This document shows, piece after piece, positions 41,535 to 49,494 of a DNA stretch of 64,000 nucleotides (its first letter is position 1; the number at the start of each line of letters is the position of its first letter). Origin of the DNA: Neolewinella persica DSM 23188 (GTDB taxonomy: Bacteria; Bacteroidota; Bacteroidia; Chitinophagales; Saprospiraceae); assembly GCF_000373105.1 (NCBI RefSeq), contig NZ_KB890435.1:33843-97842 (forward strand), written 5' to 3'. The position numbers and the translations under genes were made by a program. The notes beneath the pieces are model-generated. The model worked only from the letters and a program-made list of their open reading frames with translations, searched no databases and was not told the DNA's origin.

Positions 41535-44012
41535 ATGAACTCGTATTTCACTAAATTTCTATTCTCAACTTTATTACTTCTATTTGCCACCCCCTTATTC
41601 ACTCAAAAAATTACGTTAAGCGGCGATCCTGGTGCGCCAGCGGTCGTAAAAGATTACTTCAATGACGCGTTTTTCAGACTAAACGGCATTCCCTATGAAG
41701 GAAGCCAAGCTGCCCAATACGATGACTACAAAAGGAAATACGAAAATGGGGTTGGTAACATAATACAAGATAAATGGGGCGATGCGAACTACGAGCCCAT
41801 TTTAGAAAGAGCCCTATATGACTACATAGCCAAAAAGTTTCCCAAAAAATATCCCGCTAGCAACATGCACTTAGTAGAGTATATAAGAGCTCAGATTCAG
41901 AATAAAGATAAAAACTGTACATACTGCCAACTGATTCGATATGAATATGTCGGATTTTTTGTACCAGAATACTTAAAGGTTTTGCGAACTGGTGCAAGCC
42001 CCGTGCTAAGCAAACAGTTTGGAGAGTATGTAAGCTATCACCTGGCCAAAGGTAATAGACATACACTTGAATCCTGGAAATACTACTCAAGAAGTACAAC
42101 TGCAGAATTAAATGATACTCCCTTCATCCCCGGCCTCCAGTTTAATGATGATGCCAGCTTAATTGACAGGGATGATATTGAACCTGTTGTGTACGATGAG
42201 ACTGGTAGAGGGAAATTTATTAAATCAGGGATTCCACTACGTGACAAAACTGTGAGTGAATTTAAAAGCCTCGGCATGAATGGGAGTCCAATGTATTTCA
42301 CCCATAGACAAGACATGATAATTCAGGACTATGCTATACCGCTGGTTTCTCAATCTTTTCCTGACGACCCAATTGCGAAGAAATATTTAAGCATTCCTAA
42401 TTACCTATCCCAGAATTTGAGTGTGGAAGCCCAGGCCTTGAACATGGTTTCGATCCATGCGCAAAGAGCAGGGATTAGTTTTGCAACGGGAGCTACTGTT
42501 TTGTTCGGTGCCCATGCGTTGCATGCTTTTTCAATTGCGCTAGCTAAAGCAAGTGGTATATTCGTTACAAATGTCATTCCACCTACTGCTGCTGCTCTTG
42601 CGGCAACCGGTGGTACTGCTACTGCTTCAACCGTTACTACTACGGCTACTATTGAAAGTGCAGCTTTGGGCGCCAATGCAATCGGCCCTGCCTTATCCTC
42701 TGCTATATGGCCGGTAGCGATAGGTGTGGGCGTATTTATGGTTGGCTTTATGCCAACTGGTGGTAAAGCCATTGAGGTTGCCATTTTTGAAAACAGCCTA
42801 AAGGATGGTTGCTACATAAGACCAAGAAATGAGAATTGGATGACGATGAGTGATCAGGAAAAAATTGAAAACTTCTCTTTTCTATTCAAGATGTTGGTTT
42901 TAGATCCTAGAGATTTCACTTACGCAGTCCCCGAAAGTACTGCTGATGTAAATGAACAACGCCGGATAGAAATGGCAGCGGCAGAATCATTACTTACGGT
43001 TGAGCAAAGGTTGTTCCATGGTTCTCTGGGGTTTGAAGTAATTAAGAGTATGAATGACCGGTACGGTATCATTGCTTCAACGTCTCCTTCTGGTTTTATC
43101 CGCATTCAGAACAACTGGCATAAAGACAATTACATCCACAATCAAAACGGTACGATAGAGCAGGGAGTAATCCAGCCAAATTGGTGGAGTAGCCAATGGA
43201 AAATAGTTCCGGCACATAGTGGTTTGGTTCGCATCCAGAACAAATGGAAACCAACTCAATTTCTTCACTACGAAAATCGTAAACTTGAGGTCGGTCCAAT
43301 TCAACCCAATTGGACAAGTGCTATGTGGAAATTAGCCCCGGAACCTAATGGTTGGGTTCGAATCCAAAACTCTTGGGTCAAGGATCATTATATCCATAAC
43401 CAAAATGGTAAACTTGAGGTCGGCCCAATCCAACCCGGCTGGACAAGTGCTTTGTGGAAGCTGGATTTCAGCAGGGTATCAACTACAGCTACTGTTGTAA
43501 CTACCCCTCCAGTTGTTACTCCTCCAGTTGTAACTACTCCTCCAACAACAGCGCCCCCATCAACCGGTGTTGCAGTAGGCACTGCAACGATAACGGATGC
43601 ACCTGCACCTACTGTCCTGCCTCCAGCGGCTCCGGGTTTTGTGCGCATCCAAAGTAAATCGACACCAGATAATTACATCCACCATCAAAACACAAAACCA
43701 GAAGCTGGGCAAATCCAAGCAAGCTGGTTGAGTGGGCAGTGGAAAGTTGTATACTATGCTGGTGGTTGGGTAAACTATGAAAGCCGTTTGAAACCTGGCC
43801 ATTACCTCAATAATAATGAGGGCAAATTGGAAGTAGTTAAGATTGCCAGGAATCGGTCTAGTGCCTTGTGGAAATCTTTGCGAATACAGGGTGATTGGGT
43901 AGCCATTGAAAACAGTTATTCTTCCAATCATTTTCTTCACACTAAGAATGGAAAAATTGAAATTGGTGAAGTCCAGCCCAGCTCAAGCAGTGCCCTGTGG
44001 AAAGTGAAGTAA
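41535..44012 (+). CDS. Exported protein with two predicted beta-trefoil (ricin/AbfB-like) domains and a hydrophobic Ala/Gly-rich segment
   Basis: An 825-residue exported protein with signal peptide SYFTKFLFSTLLLLFATPLF. Residues about 25-310 are a unique globular part with a CTYC motif. Residues about 313-415 are strongly hydrophobic and rich in Ala, Gly and Thr (ATVLFGAHALHAFSIALAK ... IWPVAIGVGVFMVGFMP). From about 517 there are six repeats of about 43 residues, pattern G.VRIQN.W....YIH.QNGKLEVG.IQP.W.SA.WKL. They are arranged 3 + 3, separated by a Pro/Thr-rich linker (about 650-697). Three such repeats make one beta-trefoil, so two lectin-like domains are predicted. The repeats 4-6 are more divergent. 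Function is unknown; carbohydrate binding is likely. Confidence 0.78.
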   Translation: MNSYFTKFLFSTLLLLFATPLFTQKITLSGDPGAPAVVKDYFNDAFFRLNGIPYEGSQAAQYDDYKRKYENGVGNIIQDKWGDANYEPILERALYDYIAKKFPKKYPASNMHLVEYIRAQIQNKDKNCTYCQLIRYEYVGFFVPEYLKVLRTGASPVLSKQFGEYVSYHLAKGNRHTLESWKYYSRSTTAELNDTPFIPGLQFNDDASLIDRDDIEPVVYDETGRGKFIKSGIPLRDKTVSEFKSLGMNGSPMYFTHRQDMIIQDYAIPLVSQSFPDDPIAKKYLSIPNYLSQNLSVEAQALNMVSIHAQRAGISFATGATVLFGAHALHAFSIALAKASGIFVTNVIPPTAAALAATGGTATASTVTTTATIESAALGANAIGPALSSAIWPVAIGVGVFMVGFMPTGGKAIEVAIFENSLKDGCYIRPRNENWMTMSDQEKIENFSFLFKMLVLDPRDFTYAVPESTADVNEQRRIEMAAAESLLTVEQRLFHGSLGFEVIKSMNDRYGIIASTSPSGFIRIQNNWHKDNYIHNQNGTIEQGVIQPNWWSSQWKIVPAHSGLVRIQNKWKPTQFLHYENRKLEVGPIQPNWTSAMWKLAPEPNGWVRIQNSWVKDHYIHNQNGKLEVGPIQPGWTSALWKLDFSRVSTTATVVTTPPVVTPPVVTTPPTTAPPSTGVAVGTATITDAPAPTVLPPAAPGFVRIQSKSTPDNYIHHQNTKPEAGQIQASWLSGQWKVVYYAGGWVNYESRLKPGHYLNNNEGKLEVVKIARNRSSALWKSLRIQGDWVAIENSYSSNHFLHTKNGKIEIGEVQPSSSSALWKVK

Positions 44013-44032
44013 CCTACAAACTAATCGTAAAG

Positions 44033-44066
44033 CACAAGTACTTCCTTTGGAGGGTACTTGTGTTTT
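44033..44066 (+). terminator. Intrinsic terminator of the beta-trefoil gene
   Basis: CACAAGTAC pairs with GTACTTGTG and is followed by TTTTATTTTT. It starts 21 bp after the stop codon. Confidence 0.88.
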
Positions 44067-44122
44067 ATTTTTATACCTAGTGGTCGAGGAACGAAGCACA
44101 ACACTTTTCAACCTCACCCCAA

Positions 44123-44188
44123 CCCCTCTCCAGCAGGTCTCGCCTCAGGCTCGACGGAGAGGGGCTAAATTAAAACGCGATGCGTTTT
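44123..44188. repeat. Two small hairpins before the DUF3472 gene
   Basis: CCCCTCTCC (44123) pairs with GGAGAGGGG (44156), a simple hairpin often seen between genes of many bacteria. It is followed by AAAACGC / GCGTTTT (44172-44188). Confidence 0.6.
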
Positions 44189-44308
44189 GCGGACAATGTC
44201 TGTAGCGTAGATTTAGCCTCAGACGGAACACCCTATTTTTACACCTTAAATCTGAGAATGATCAGCTCCTTTTTTACACCATAAAAAGTTGCCTTATACT
44301 ATTTGCAC

Positions 44309-45628
44309 ATGAAACAGTCAAACCTCCTCCTTGCGTTCGTCTTTATAGCTTTACTGAGCTCTTGCTCCTCATTTTTAAATGAGATTATGGAGTCAACGCC
44401 CCCTTCGCCATCAAATTTAGATATAGCTGTCCCTACAACGGGGAATTCCTGGGTGATGAAAAATGGAAGCTTCACCTCATCGGAATTGATTACCGAAGAA
44501 GGCGTTCTTAACTGGACCAATCCCAACCATACCATACGTACGTTTTTTTATGTTGAGAATGCGGGGAAAGTATCCCTTGGCGTAAGAGCTAAAGTAGCTT
44601 CCGGCACCTCAAAGATTCGGGTTTCCTATCAAAACAAGTCCCAGGATATTACATTGAACGGAAGTAGTGCTAATGAAACTTACATTGGAGATTTCCAGGC
44701 GGACAAACCGGGATACTATTTTGTAGACATCACAGGCCTGGAGAAAAGTGGGCCCGTTTATGCTGACGTGAGTGATGTTTTACTGGGAGGCGTAAACATC
44801 AGGGAAACCAAATACATAAAAGATGATTTCTACTTTGGACGAAGAGGCCCTTCCGTTCATTTGAACTTTGAATTGCCAGATGGGGTCAGCGAGGTAGAAT
44901 GGTTTTATAGTGAACTTAATATTCCCAAAAATCAGGATGTGATAGGTTCTTACTTCATGGCCAATGGTTTCGGGGAAGGGTATTTTGGAATACAAGTGAA
45001 TTCTCCGACAGAAAGAAAAATTCTGTTCTCCGTTTGGAGTCCTTATCAAACAGATAATCCGGTGGACATTCCAGAAGATTATAAAATCAAATTACTGAAA
45101 AAGGGTAATGGGGTGACTACCGGGGAATTTGGGAATGAAGGGTCAGGCGGCCAAAGCTATAAGGTGTTCAATTGGAAAACAGGGGTGAATTATGGATTTT
45201 TAGTTGGCGCAACACCAAGTAGTGACGGCAGTACTGATTACGTTGCGTACTTCCACAATCCGGAGCTTAACAAATGGGATTTAATTGCACAATTCAGAAG
45301 GCCAAAAACGACAACCTACTTAAAGCACCTTTATTCCTTTTTAGAAAACTTCATACCCGAACAAGGGGTGTTAGCCAGAAAAGGTCTGTACAAGAACCAA
45401 TGGGCTTATGCTGCGAATGGATGGCATGAGCTGACCAGGATTACTTTTACTGCAGACAATACTGCGAGAAAAGACTATAGGCTTGATTATTCCGGAGGGA
45501 CAGAAAATGATGGATTTTATTTAAAGAATTGCGGCTTTACTAACGATGACAAAGTCTTGATTAACGCCAAATTTGAAAGGCCTGAACTCGGCGTACCACC
45601 GAGGATAGACTTCAGGTTATTGGACTAA
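44309..45628 (+). CDS. DUF5077/DUF3472 lipoprotein
   Basis: A 439-residue lipoprotein. The signal KQSNLLLAFVFIALLSSC gives lipidated Cys near residue 19. The N-terminal half (about 40-165) is a jelly-roll-like domain of the DUF5077 type (RTFFYVENAGKVSLGVRAKV, SGTSKIRVSYQNKSQDITLN). The C-terminal half matches DUF3472: SVHLNFELPDGVSEVEWFYS, FMANGFGEGYFGIQVNSPTE, FSVWSPYQTDNPVDIPEDY, VNYGFLVGATPSSDGSTDY, KGLYKNQWAYAANGWHEL. These proteins are often linked to carbohydrate or surface binding, but their activity is not established. The ATG at 44309 follows ATTTGCAC, so its leader is very short. A TTG at 44303 is also in frame. Confidence 0.85.
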   Translation: MKQSNLLLAFVFIALLSSCSSFLNEIMESTPPSPSNLDIAVPTTGNSWVMKNGSFTSSELITEEGVLNWTNPNHTIRTFFYVENAGKVSLGVRAKVASGTSKIRVSYQNKSQDITLNGSSANETYIGDFQADKPGYYFVDITGLEKSGPVYADVSDVLLGGVNIRETKYIKDDFYFGRRGPSVHLNFELPDGVSEVEWFYSELNIPKNQDVIGSYFMANGFGEGYFGIQVNSPTERKILFSVWSPYQTDNPVDIPEDYKIKLLKKGNGVTTGEFGNEGSGGQSYKVFNWKTGVNYGFLVGATPSSDGSTDYVAYFHNPELNKWDLIAQFRRPKTTTYLKHLYSFLENFIPEQGVLARKGLYKNQWAYAANGWHELTRITFTADNTARKDYRLDYSGGTENDGFYLKNCGFTNDDKVLINAKFERPELGVPPRIDFRLLD

Positions 45629-45679
45629 TCTGAGACGGCCTTCCCGCTGGCAAATTGATTAATTTGGTTGGTTGGATGC

Positions 45680-46414
45680 TTACTTCCCTGCTCTTTTTAT
45701 CCCATTCACCTGCACCTGCGACCCCGCCGAAAAAGTATCGAGCACCGTCAACAAAGTCAGATAAGCAATACTAGCGAGGCAGCCCCAATAGCCCCAGGCA
45801 GTGACTTCGGGATAGTACCAAACGTTGGCTACGGCAGTACCGATGAACAAGACCACCACACCCAGGGTAACTGCCCACCAGCGGCCACCCCGGCTGGGGT
45901 ACGGCACCAGAATGGGCACAAAATGTAAGACGCTCAAAGCGGCCACTATTCCCAGCGTAACCGGCCACGGCAAGGCCGGCGCCACGAAAATGAAGACATA
46001 AACGACCATGTTCCAGAGCACCGGAAAGCCAACAAAGTGCTTTCCATCTTCACTGACCATACCGTCCAAACCGTAATAGATGGCCGCAGAGAGCAGCATA
46101 GCGAAGGCACCTGCGTAGCGCGCCCATTCGGGCATGTCGACCGCAACAAAGAAGAGGTAGGCCGGTAAAATAGCGTAGGTAAAAAAGTCGATAACGTAAT
46201 CGATCATTTTACCGTCTACTTGTGGCAATACCTCCTTTACCCTGGCCATTCTGGCGAAGGTGCCGTCGATGCCGTCGATGACCAGTGTGGCCAGCATCCA
46301 GAACATAGCCATGCGGTAATCGCCTTCGATGGCGGCCAGCAGGCCCATGAATCCGGCCAGGAGGCCGGAGGCGGTGAAGAGGTGGACCAGCCAGGCAAAA
46401 ACATTCATAGACAA
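45680..46414 (-). CDS. pcs: Phosphatidylcholine synthase (CDP-alcohol phosphatidyltransferase)
   Basis: Inner-membrane enzyme condensing choline with CDP-diacylglycerol to phosphatidylcholine. The 244-residue protein has about eight hydrophobic segments. The family motif is complete: D47GID50G51TFA54R55 followed by G68KMID72YVID76. The 12-residue gap between AR and G, the PQVDG string and the GLDGMVSEDG, PSRGGRWWAVTL segments match the bacterial Pcs type rather than PgsA or PssA. The last 16 residues (SAGSQVQVNGIKRAGK) and, next to them, the stop codon come from R18 copy 10 plus its arm, so the C-terminus was probably remodelled by repeat insertion. It lies 33 bp downstream of the SecB-like gene, same strand, and could be the fourth gene of that operon. 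Confidence 0.88.
   Translation of the reverse strand: MSMNVFAWLVHLFTASGLLAGFMGLLAAIEGDYRMAMFWMLATLVIDGIDGTFARMARVKEVLPQVDGKMIDYVIDFFTYAILPAYLFFVAVDMPEWARYAGAFAMLLSAAIYYGLDGMVSEDGKHFVGFPVLWNMVVYVFIFVAPALPWPVTLGIVAALSVLHFVPILVPYPSRGGRWWAVTLGVVVLFIGTAVANVWYYPEVTAWGYWGCLASIAYLTLLTVLDTFSAGSQVQVNGIKRAGK
45711..45728 (-). repeat. R18 dispersed repeat, copy 10 (inside pcs 3' end)
   Basis: Minus-strand core GGCGGGGTCGCAGGTGCA, then arm GGGATAAAAAGAGCAGGG (45686-45703) and AAGTAA. It is co-directional with pcs and supplies its final codons. Confidence 0.85.
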
Positions 46415-46447
46415 TATGTATCGGTGGGATAATCAGACTTACGAAGG

Positions 46448-46867
46448 CTATTTCCCTTCCGCAAATACCTCTTTCACCATTTTGAGTGGATTTACTACCG
46501 GCATAAAAACGTCCCGACCTAAAATACTGTGAGAACGTGCATACGCTAATCCGCGAACGGTTCCTAAAGAAATACCAACTAAACTAGCTGTAAGGTTTAA
46601 GGAAGCTTCTTTCAGTTTTCCTTCCTGCAATGGACCGGTGTCACTTACGTGAAAGAAATGCGATACAATTAGGTGAACCAGGGGTACGCTGTTGGGATGC
46701 CCTTCAATATTGACTTTTGCGTCAATGATAATCTCTACCTTTTCTTTATCAGGAAAAGCCATACGAAATTGAAACTCCCACCCAATAGTAAACTCGGTAA
46801 GATGTTCTTCCGGAGCATTGATAAAAATGCCACGTTCTTTAAGTTCAATCAACTGGTACTGGATCAT
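46448..46867 (-). CDS. SecB-like chaperone, third gene of a toxin-antitoxin-chaperone module
   Basis: A 139-residue cytoplasmic protein. The middle has a SecB-like beta-sheet pattern (LTEFTIGWEFQFRMAF, VEIIIDAKVNIE, VPLVHLIVSHFFHVSD). The C-terminal part LVGISLGTVRGLAYARSHSI followed by MPVVNPLKMV matches the end of SecB proteins, which read ...I.(S/G).(A/S)(R/T)G...(P).(I/V)NP. I recall this signature for SecB homologues of Bacteroidota. Its start overlaps the antitoxin stop by 4 bp (ATGA). In known TAC systems the chaperone binds the antitoxin's C-terminal extension and protects it; that role here is inferred from order and size. Confidence 0.68.
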   Translation of the reverse strand: MIQYQLIELKERGIFINAPEEHLTEFTIGWEFQFRMAFPDKEKVEIIIDAKVNIEGHPNSVPLVHLIVSHFFHVSDTGPLQEGKLKEASLNLTASLVGISLGTVRGLAYARSHSILGRDVFMPVVNPLKMVKEVFAEGK

Positions 46868-47280
46868 GCTACCTCATTAAAGATGACAGATGGATGGTTA
46901 GTGTTTGACTTAATGACCGGCATTTCACTTCGTCCATTGCTTAGATCAACCTTTTGCTTAGAGCTCTCGTACACTGCGGATAAAGCGGTCCGTTCTCCCC
47001 TTGCCGCATTGATCATTGCTTCCAATCCAACGTAATTGACTTCAGGCACCTTCCCTATGGCCAAGGCCAAACTCACGAATTTAGAGAGTTTATGGTCAAA
47101 ATCACCATTCAACACCTGAGACATATAACTTTTGCTTACCCCAAGTTCTCGGGCGAATTGGTTCTGTGATTTCCCGGTTTCCGATAGGTAATTTCTGATC
47201 TGACGAAAGAGTTCCATTTGGATCTTACCGGTCCAATAATACTCTTGCTTCATTCTTTCTTCAAGGGATTGTGTGATCAT
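46864..47280 (-). CDS. XRE-family antitoxin (HigA-like) with C-terminal extension
   Basis: A 138-residue DNA-binding protein. The helix-turn-helix is clear at about 30-90: LSETGKSQNQFARELGVS, KSYMSQVLNGDFDHKLSKFV. About 45 further residues follow (SKQKVDLSNGRSEMPVIKSN and onward), with the hydrophobic tail HPSVIFNEVA. Typical HigA proteins end sooner; a C-terminal extension that is recognised by the SecB-like chaperone is the hallmark of TAC antitoxins. It overlaps both neighbours by 4 bp. It probably represses its own operon promoter upstream of 47702. Confidence 0.8.
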   Translation of the reverse strand: MITQSLEERMKQEYYWTGKIQMELFRQIRNYLSETGKSQNQFARELGVSKSYMSQVLNGDFDHKLSKFVSLALAIGKVPEVNYVGLEAMINAARGERTALSAVYESSKQKVDLSNGRSEMPVIKSNTNHPSVIFNEVA

Positions 47281-47702
47281 TCTTCTTCTATTTTCATCGA
47301 CGGGTAAAACTCCTTGAACTGCTGTTTAAGTTCTTGAAAGTACCCAATTGTTTTCCTTTGCTCTTTATCACTCTTTTTGAATTCTCCTAAAACAATGATG
47401 TTTCCATCAGGAGGGATAACAAAAAAGTATACTCTTACCTGGTTTTTCCTGAGCTCAAATTCTTCCCAGTTATCTTCTGGCAAACGGCCTTTTATCGGCT
47501 TAATCGCATTTGGAGGAATATCCCGGCCCATTGCTATTTCGTCGAACAAAATGCTGATCTTTTGCATCTCCTTCCGCTTTCCACCTTTAGACATCTCCTT
47601 TTCGAAAGCTACGTAAGGTGTTTTGCCATCAACCTCAAGTAAAAGCAATCTCCGTCGAGCGCCTTCAGGTAAATCCAACGGTATCAAGGAAAAATTCGGC
47701 AT
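47277..47702 (-). CDS. RelE/HigB-superfamily toxin
   Basis: A 141-residue protein, first in the module. The central part (IKPIKGRLPEDNWEEFELRK then QVRVYFFVIPPDGNIIVLGE and FKKSDKEQRKTI) follows the RelE/HigB core pattern: a K-G-L segment, an R-rich strand and an F.KK..K tail. RelE-fold toxins cleave mRNA on ribosomes. The protein is longer than average, with an N-terminal 40-residue addition (ARRRLLLLEVDGKTPYVAFE). The assignment rests on pattern and context, not on a catalytic residue set that I can prove. Confidence 0.7.
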   Translation of the reverse strand: MPNFSLIPLDLPEGARRRLLLLEVDGKTPYVAFEKEMSKGGKRKEMQKISILFDEIAMGRDIPPNAIKPIKGRLPEDNWEEFELRKNQVRVYFFVIPPDGNIIVLGEFKKSDKEQRKTIGYFQELKQQFKEFYPSMKIEEE

Positions 47703-47861
47703 TCAGGCGTTAAGTTATAACTGAACGGAAAGATAATTTGTTTTCAGCCCACAGCAAAATTTTCTTCTGCCTAACTTTTAATCTTCTTACCCTTTCATCC
47801 TTTCCAAGCACCAAATCCGTAGGTTCGTGCCACGCAAGCAGATCACAAGTTTCACTCAACT

Positions 47862-49406
47862 ATGAAGCCACTCCTCCTACTCCTGGCCCTTCTAACCGCC
47901 TCCGCCACCTACCTCTGGTTCACCGGTGAAAACGTTAACTGGCCGGCCTTCGCCAGCATGTCGGGCTTCTACGCAGTGGTCTATTACGTAGGCGCGAAGG
48001 CTGCGAACCGGAAGAAAGCTGAAGAAAACGACGTAGACGGACTGATGCTGGCCGGGCGAAACCTACCGGTCTGGATCGCCATTTTCACCATGAGTGCCAC
48101 CTGGGTGGGTGGAGGTTTCATCAACGGTACCGCCGAGTACACCGCCACACAGGGATTGGTTTGGGTACAGGCACCGTGGGGCTACGCACTCTCATTAGTT
48201 ATCGGCGGCTTGTTTTTTGCCCGGACCATGCGCCGCAGGCGCTACCGCACCATGCTTGACCCGCTGGAGGAGCGCTACGGCAAACGGATGACCGCCGTCC
48301 TGTTTCTACCTGCCTTAACCGGGGAGCTTTTCTGGACCGCCGCCATTCTCACCGCCCTCGGAGCGACCTTTTCCACCGTACTGGGCATTGACCTGCAGAC
48401 CTCCATCCTGCTATCGGCCACCATTGCCGTAGCGTATACCGCCCTTGGTGGCCTGTGGGCGGTGGCCTTGACGGATGTAGTACAGATGTCAATTCTCCTC
48501 CTTGGTCTGGCGATCATCGTTCCCTTCGCCCTCGACCATACCGGTGGCCTGGCGGCGACGTGGGAGGCCTACCAGGTTAAGTTTGGCGCAGCAGCCAGCC
48601 CCTTCCCCAGCCGCGAAGCGCTGGGTGATAGCTACTGGACTTGGTGGGACTATGCCCTGCTGCTAATTTTTGGAGGTATCCCCTGGCAGGTCTACTTCCA
48701 GCGGGTGTTGGCTTCCAGGGATGAGAAGACGGCGGTTCGCCTGTCTCTCATCGCCGGGGTTGTTTGTTTGCTTGCAGCCGTGGCGCCGGTCCTCATCGGC
48801 ATGGTATCAGCGACCTTTGACTGGACGACCATCCAAGCCGGTGCTCCAATAGATGCCAGCGCAACCCTTCCCTGGGTGGTACGTTACCTGACGAACCCGT
48901 GGGTCTCCGTTATCGGACTGGGCGCCGTGGCCGCGGCGGTGATGTCGAGTGTTGACAGCAGTGTACTTTCGGCCAGCAGTATGGGCATCTGGAATGTGTA
49001 CCGGCCACTGGTGGATCCGGGTTTGCCGGATTCTAAGCTCGCTAAGCTCATCCAACGCTGCATCTGGATCGTTGGCGTGGCGGCGACCCTGATCGCCTTC
49101 CAGGTCAGCAGCGTTTATGCCCTTTGGTTTCTCTGCTCCGACTTCGTCTATTGCCTGCTGTTTCCAGCGCTCGTCTGTGCCTTGTTTGACCCAAAAGCAA
49201 ACAGTTACGGTGCATTGGCCGGCTTCCTGCTGGCTGCCTTTTTACGCTTCGGTGGAGGCGACGAAACCCTGGGTATCCCTGCCTACCTCCCCTACCCCGC
49301 TGACTTCCCGTTCCGGACGCTGGCGATGGGGTGCGGGTTGATGGCTATTATCGGGGTTTCCAGGGTAGCTGCAGTTAGTAGCCAAGACTCAGGGGTCAAT
49401 AGTTAG
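47862..49406 (+). CDS. Sodium:solute symporter resembling high-affinity choline transporter CHT1 (SLC5A7)
   Basis: A 514-residue inner-membrane Na+ symporter with about 13 hydrophobic segments. It resembles animal CHT1 far more than the proline (PutP) or sugar (SGLT) branch: TMSATWVGGGFINGTAE, VWVQAPWGYALSLVIGGLFF, MLDPLEERYGKRM, LFLPALTGELFWTAAILTAL, IFGGIPWQVYFQRVL and GLGAVAAAVMSSVDSSVLSA all have near-identical counterparts that I recall in CHT1. Choline is therefore the likely substrate. That fits the phosphatidylcholine synthase 1.4 kb away. It diverges from the toxin-antitoxin module. Its last codons and stop lie in the heptad array at 49386. Confidence 0.88.
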   Translation: MKPLLLLLALLTASATYLWFTGENVNWPAFASMSGFYAVVYYVGAKAANRKKAEENDVDGLMLAGRNLPVWIAIFTMSATWVGGGFINGTAEYTATQGLVWVQAPWGYALSLVIGGLFFARTMRRRRYRTMLDPLEERYGKRMTAVLFLPALTGELFWTAAILTALGATFSTVLGIDLQTSILLSATIAVAYTALGGLWAVALTDVVQMSILLLGLAIIVPFALDHTGGLAATWEAYQVKFGAAASPFPSREALGDSYWTWWDYALLLIFGGIPWQVYFQRVLASRDEKTAVRLSLIAGVVCLLAAVAPVLIGMVSATFDWTTIQAGAPIDASATLPWVVRYLTNPWVSVIGLGAVAAAVMSSVDSSVLSASSMGIWNVYRPLVDPGLPDSKLAKLIQRCIWIVGVAATLIAFQVSSVYALWFLCSDFVYCLLFPALVCALFDPKANSYGALAGFLLAAFLRFGGGDETLGIPAYLPYPADFPFRTLAMGCGLMAIIGVSRVAAVSSQDSGVNS

Positions 49407-49469
49407 GGTTCAGTACTCGGAATTCAGGAATCAGCGTTCAGCAGTCAGAATTCAGGGAGCAGTACCCAG
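49386..49469 (+). repeat. Degenerate heptad array overlapping a stop codon
   Basis: Twelve consecutive heptads, most of the form NNNTCAG (GACTCAG, GGTTCAG, AATTCAG, GAATCAG, CGTTCAG, CAGTCAG). The first three encode the last seven residues of the symporter and its stop codon. Confidence 0.8.
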
Positions 49470-49494
49470 GGGGCTTAGATTTACCTACGCGCCA

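Noticed and set aside
43355..43365. T-loop-like GGTTCGAATCC, possible tRNA
   Set aside because: It lies in the third trefoil repeat of a coding gene, and no acceptor stem or anticodon arm can be formed around it.
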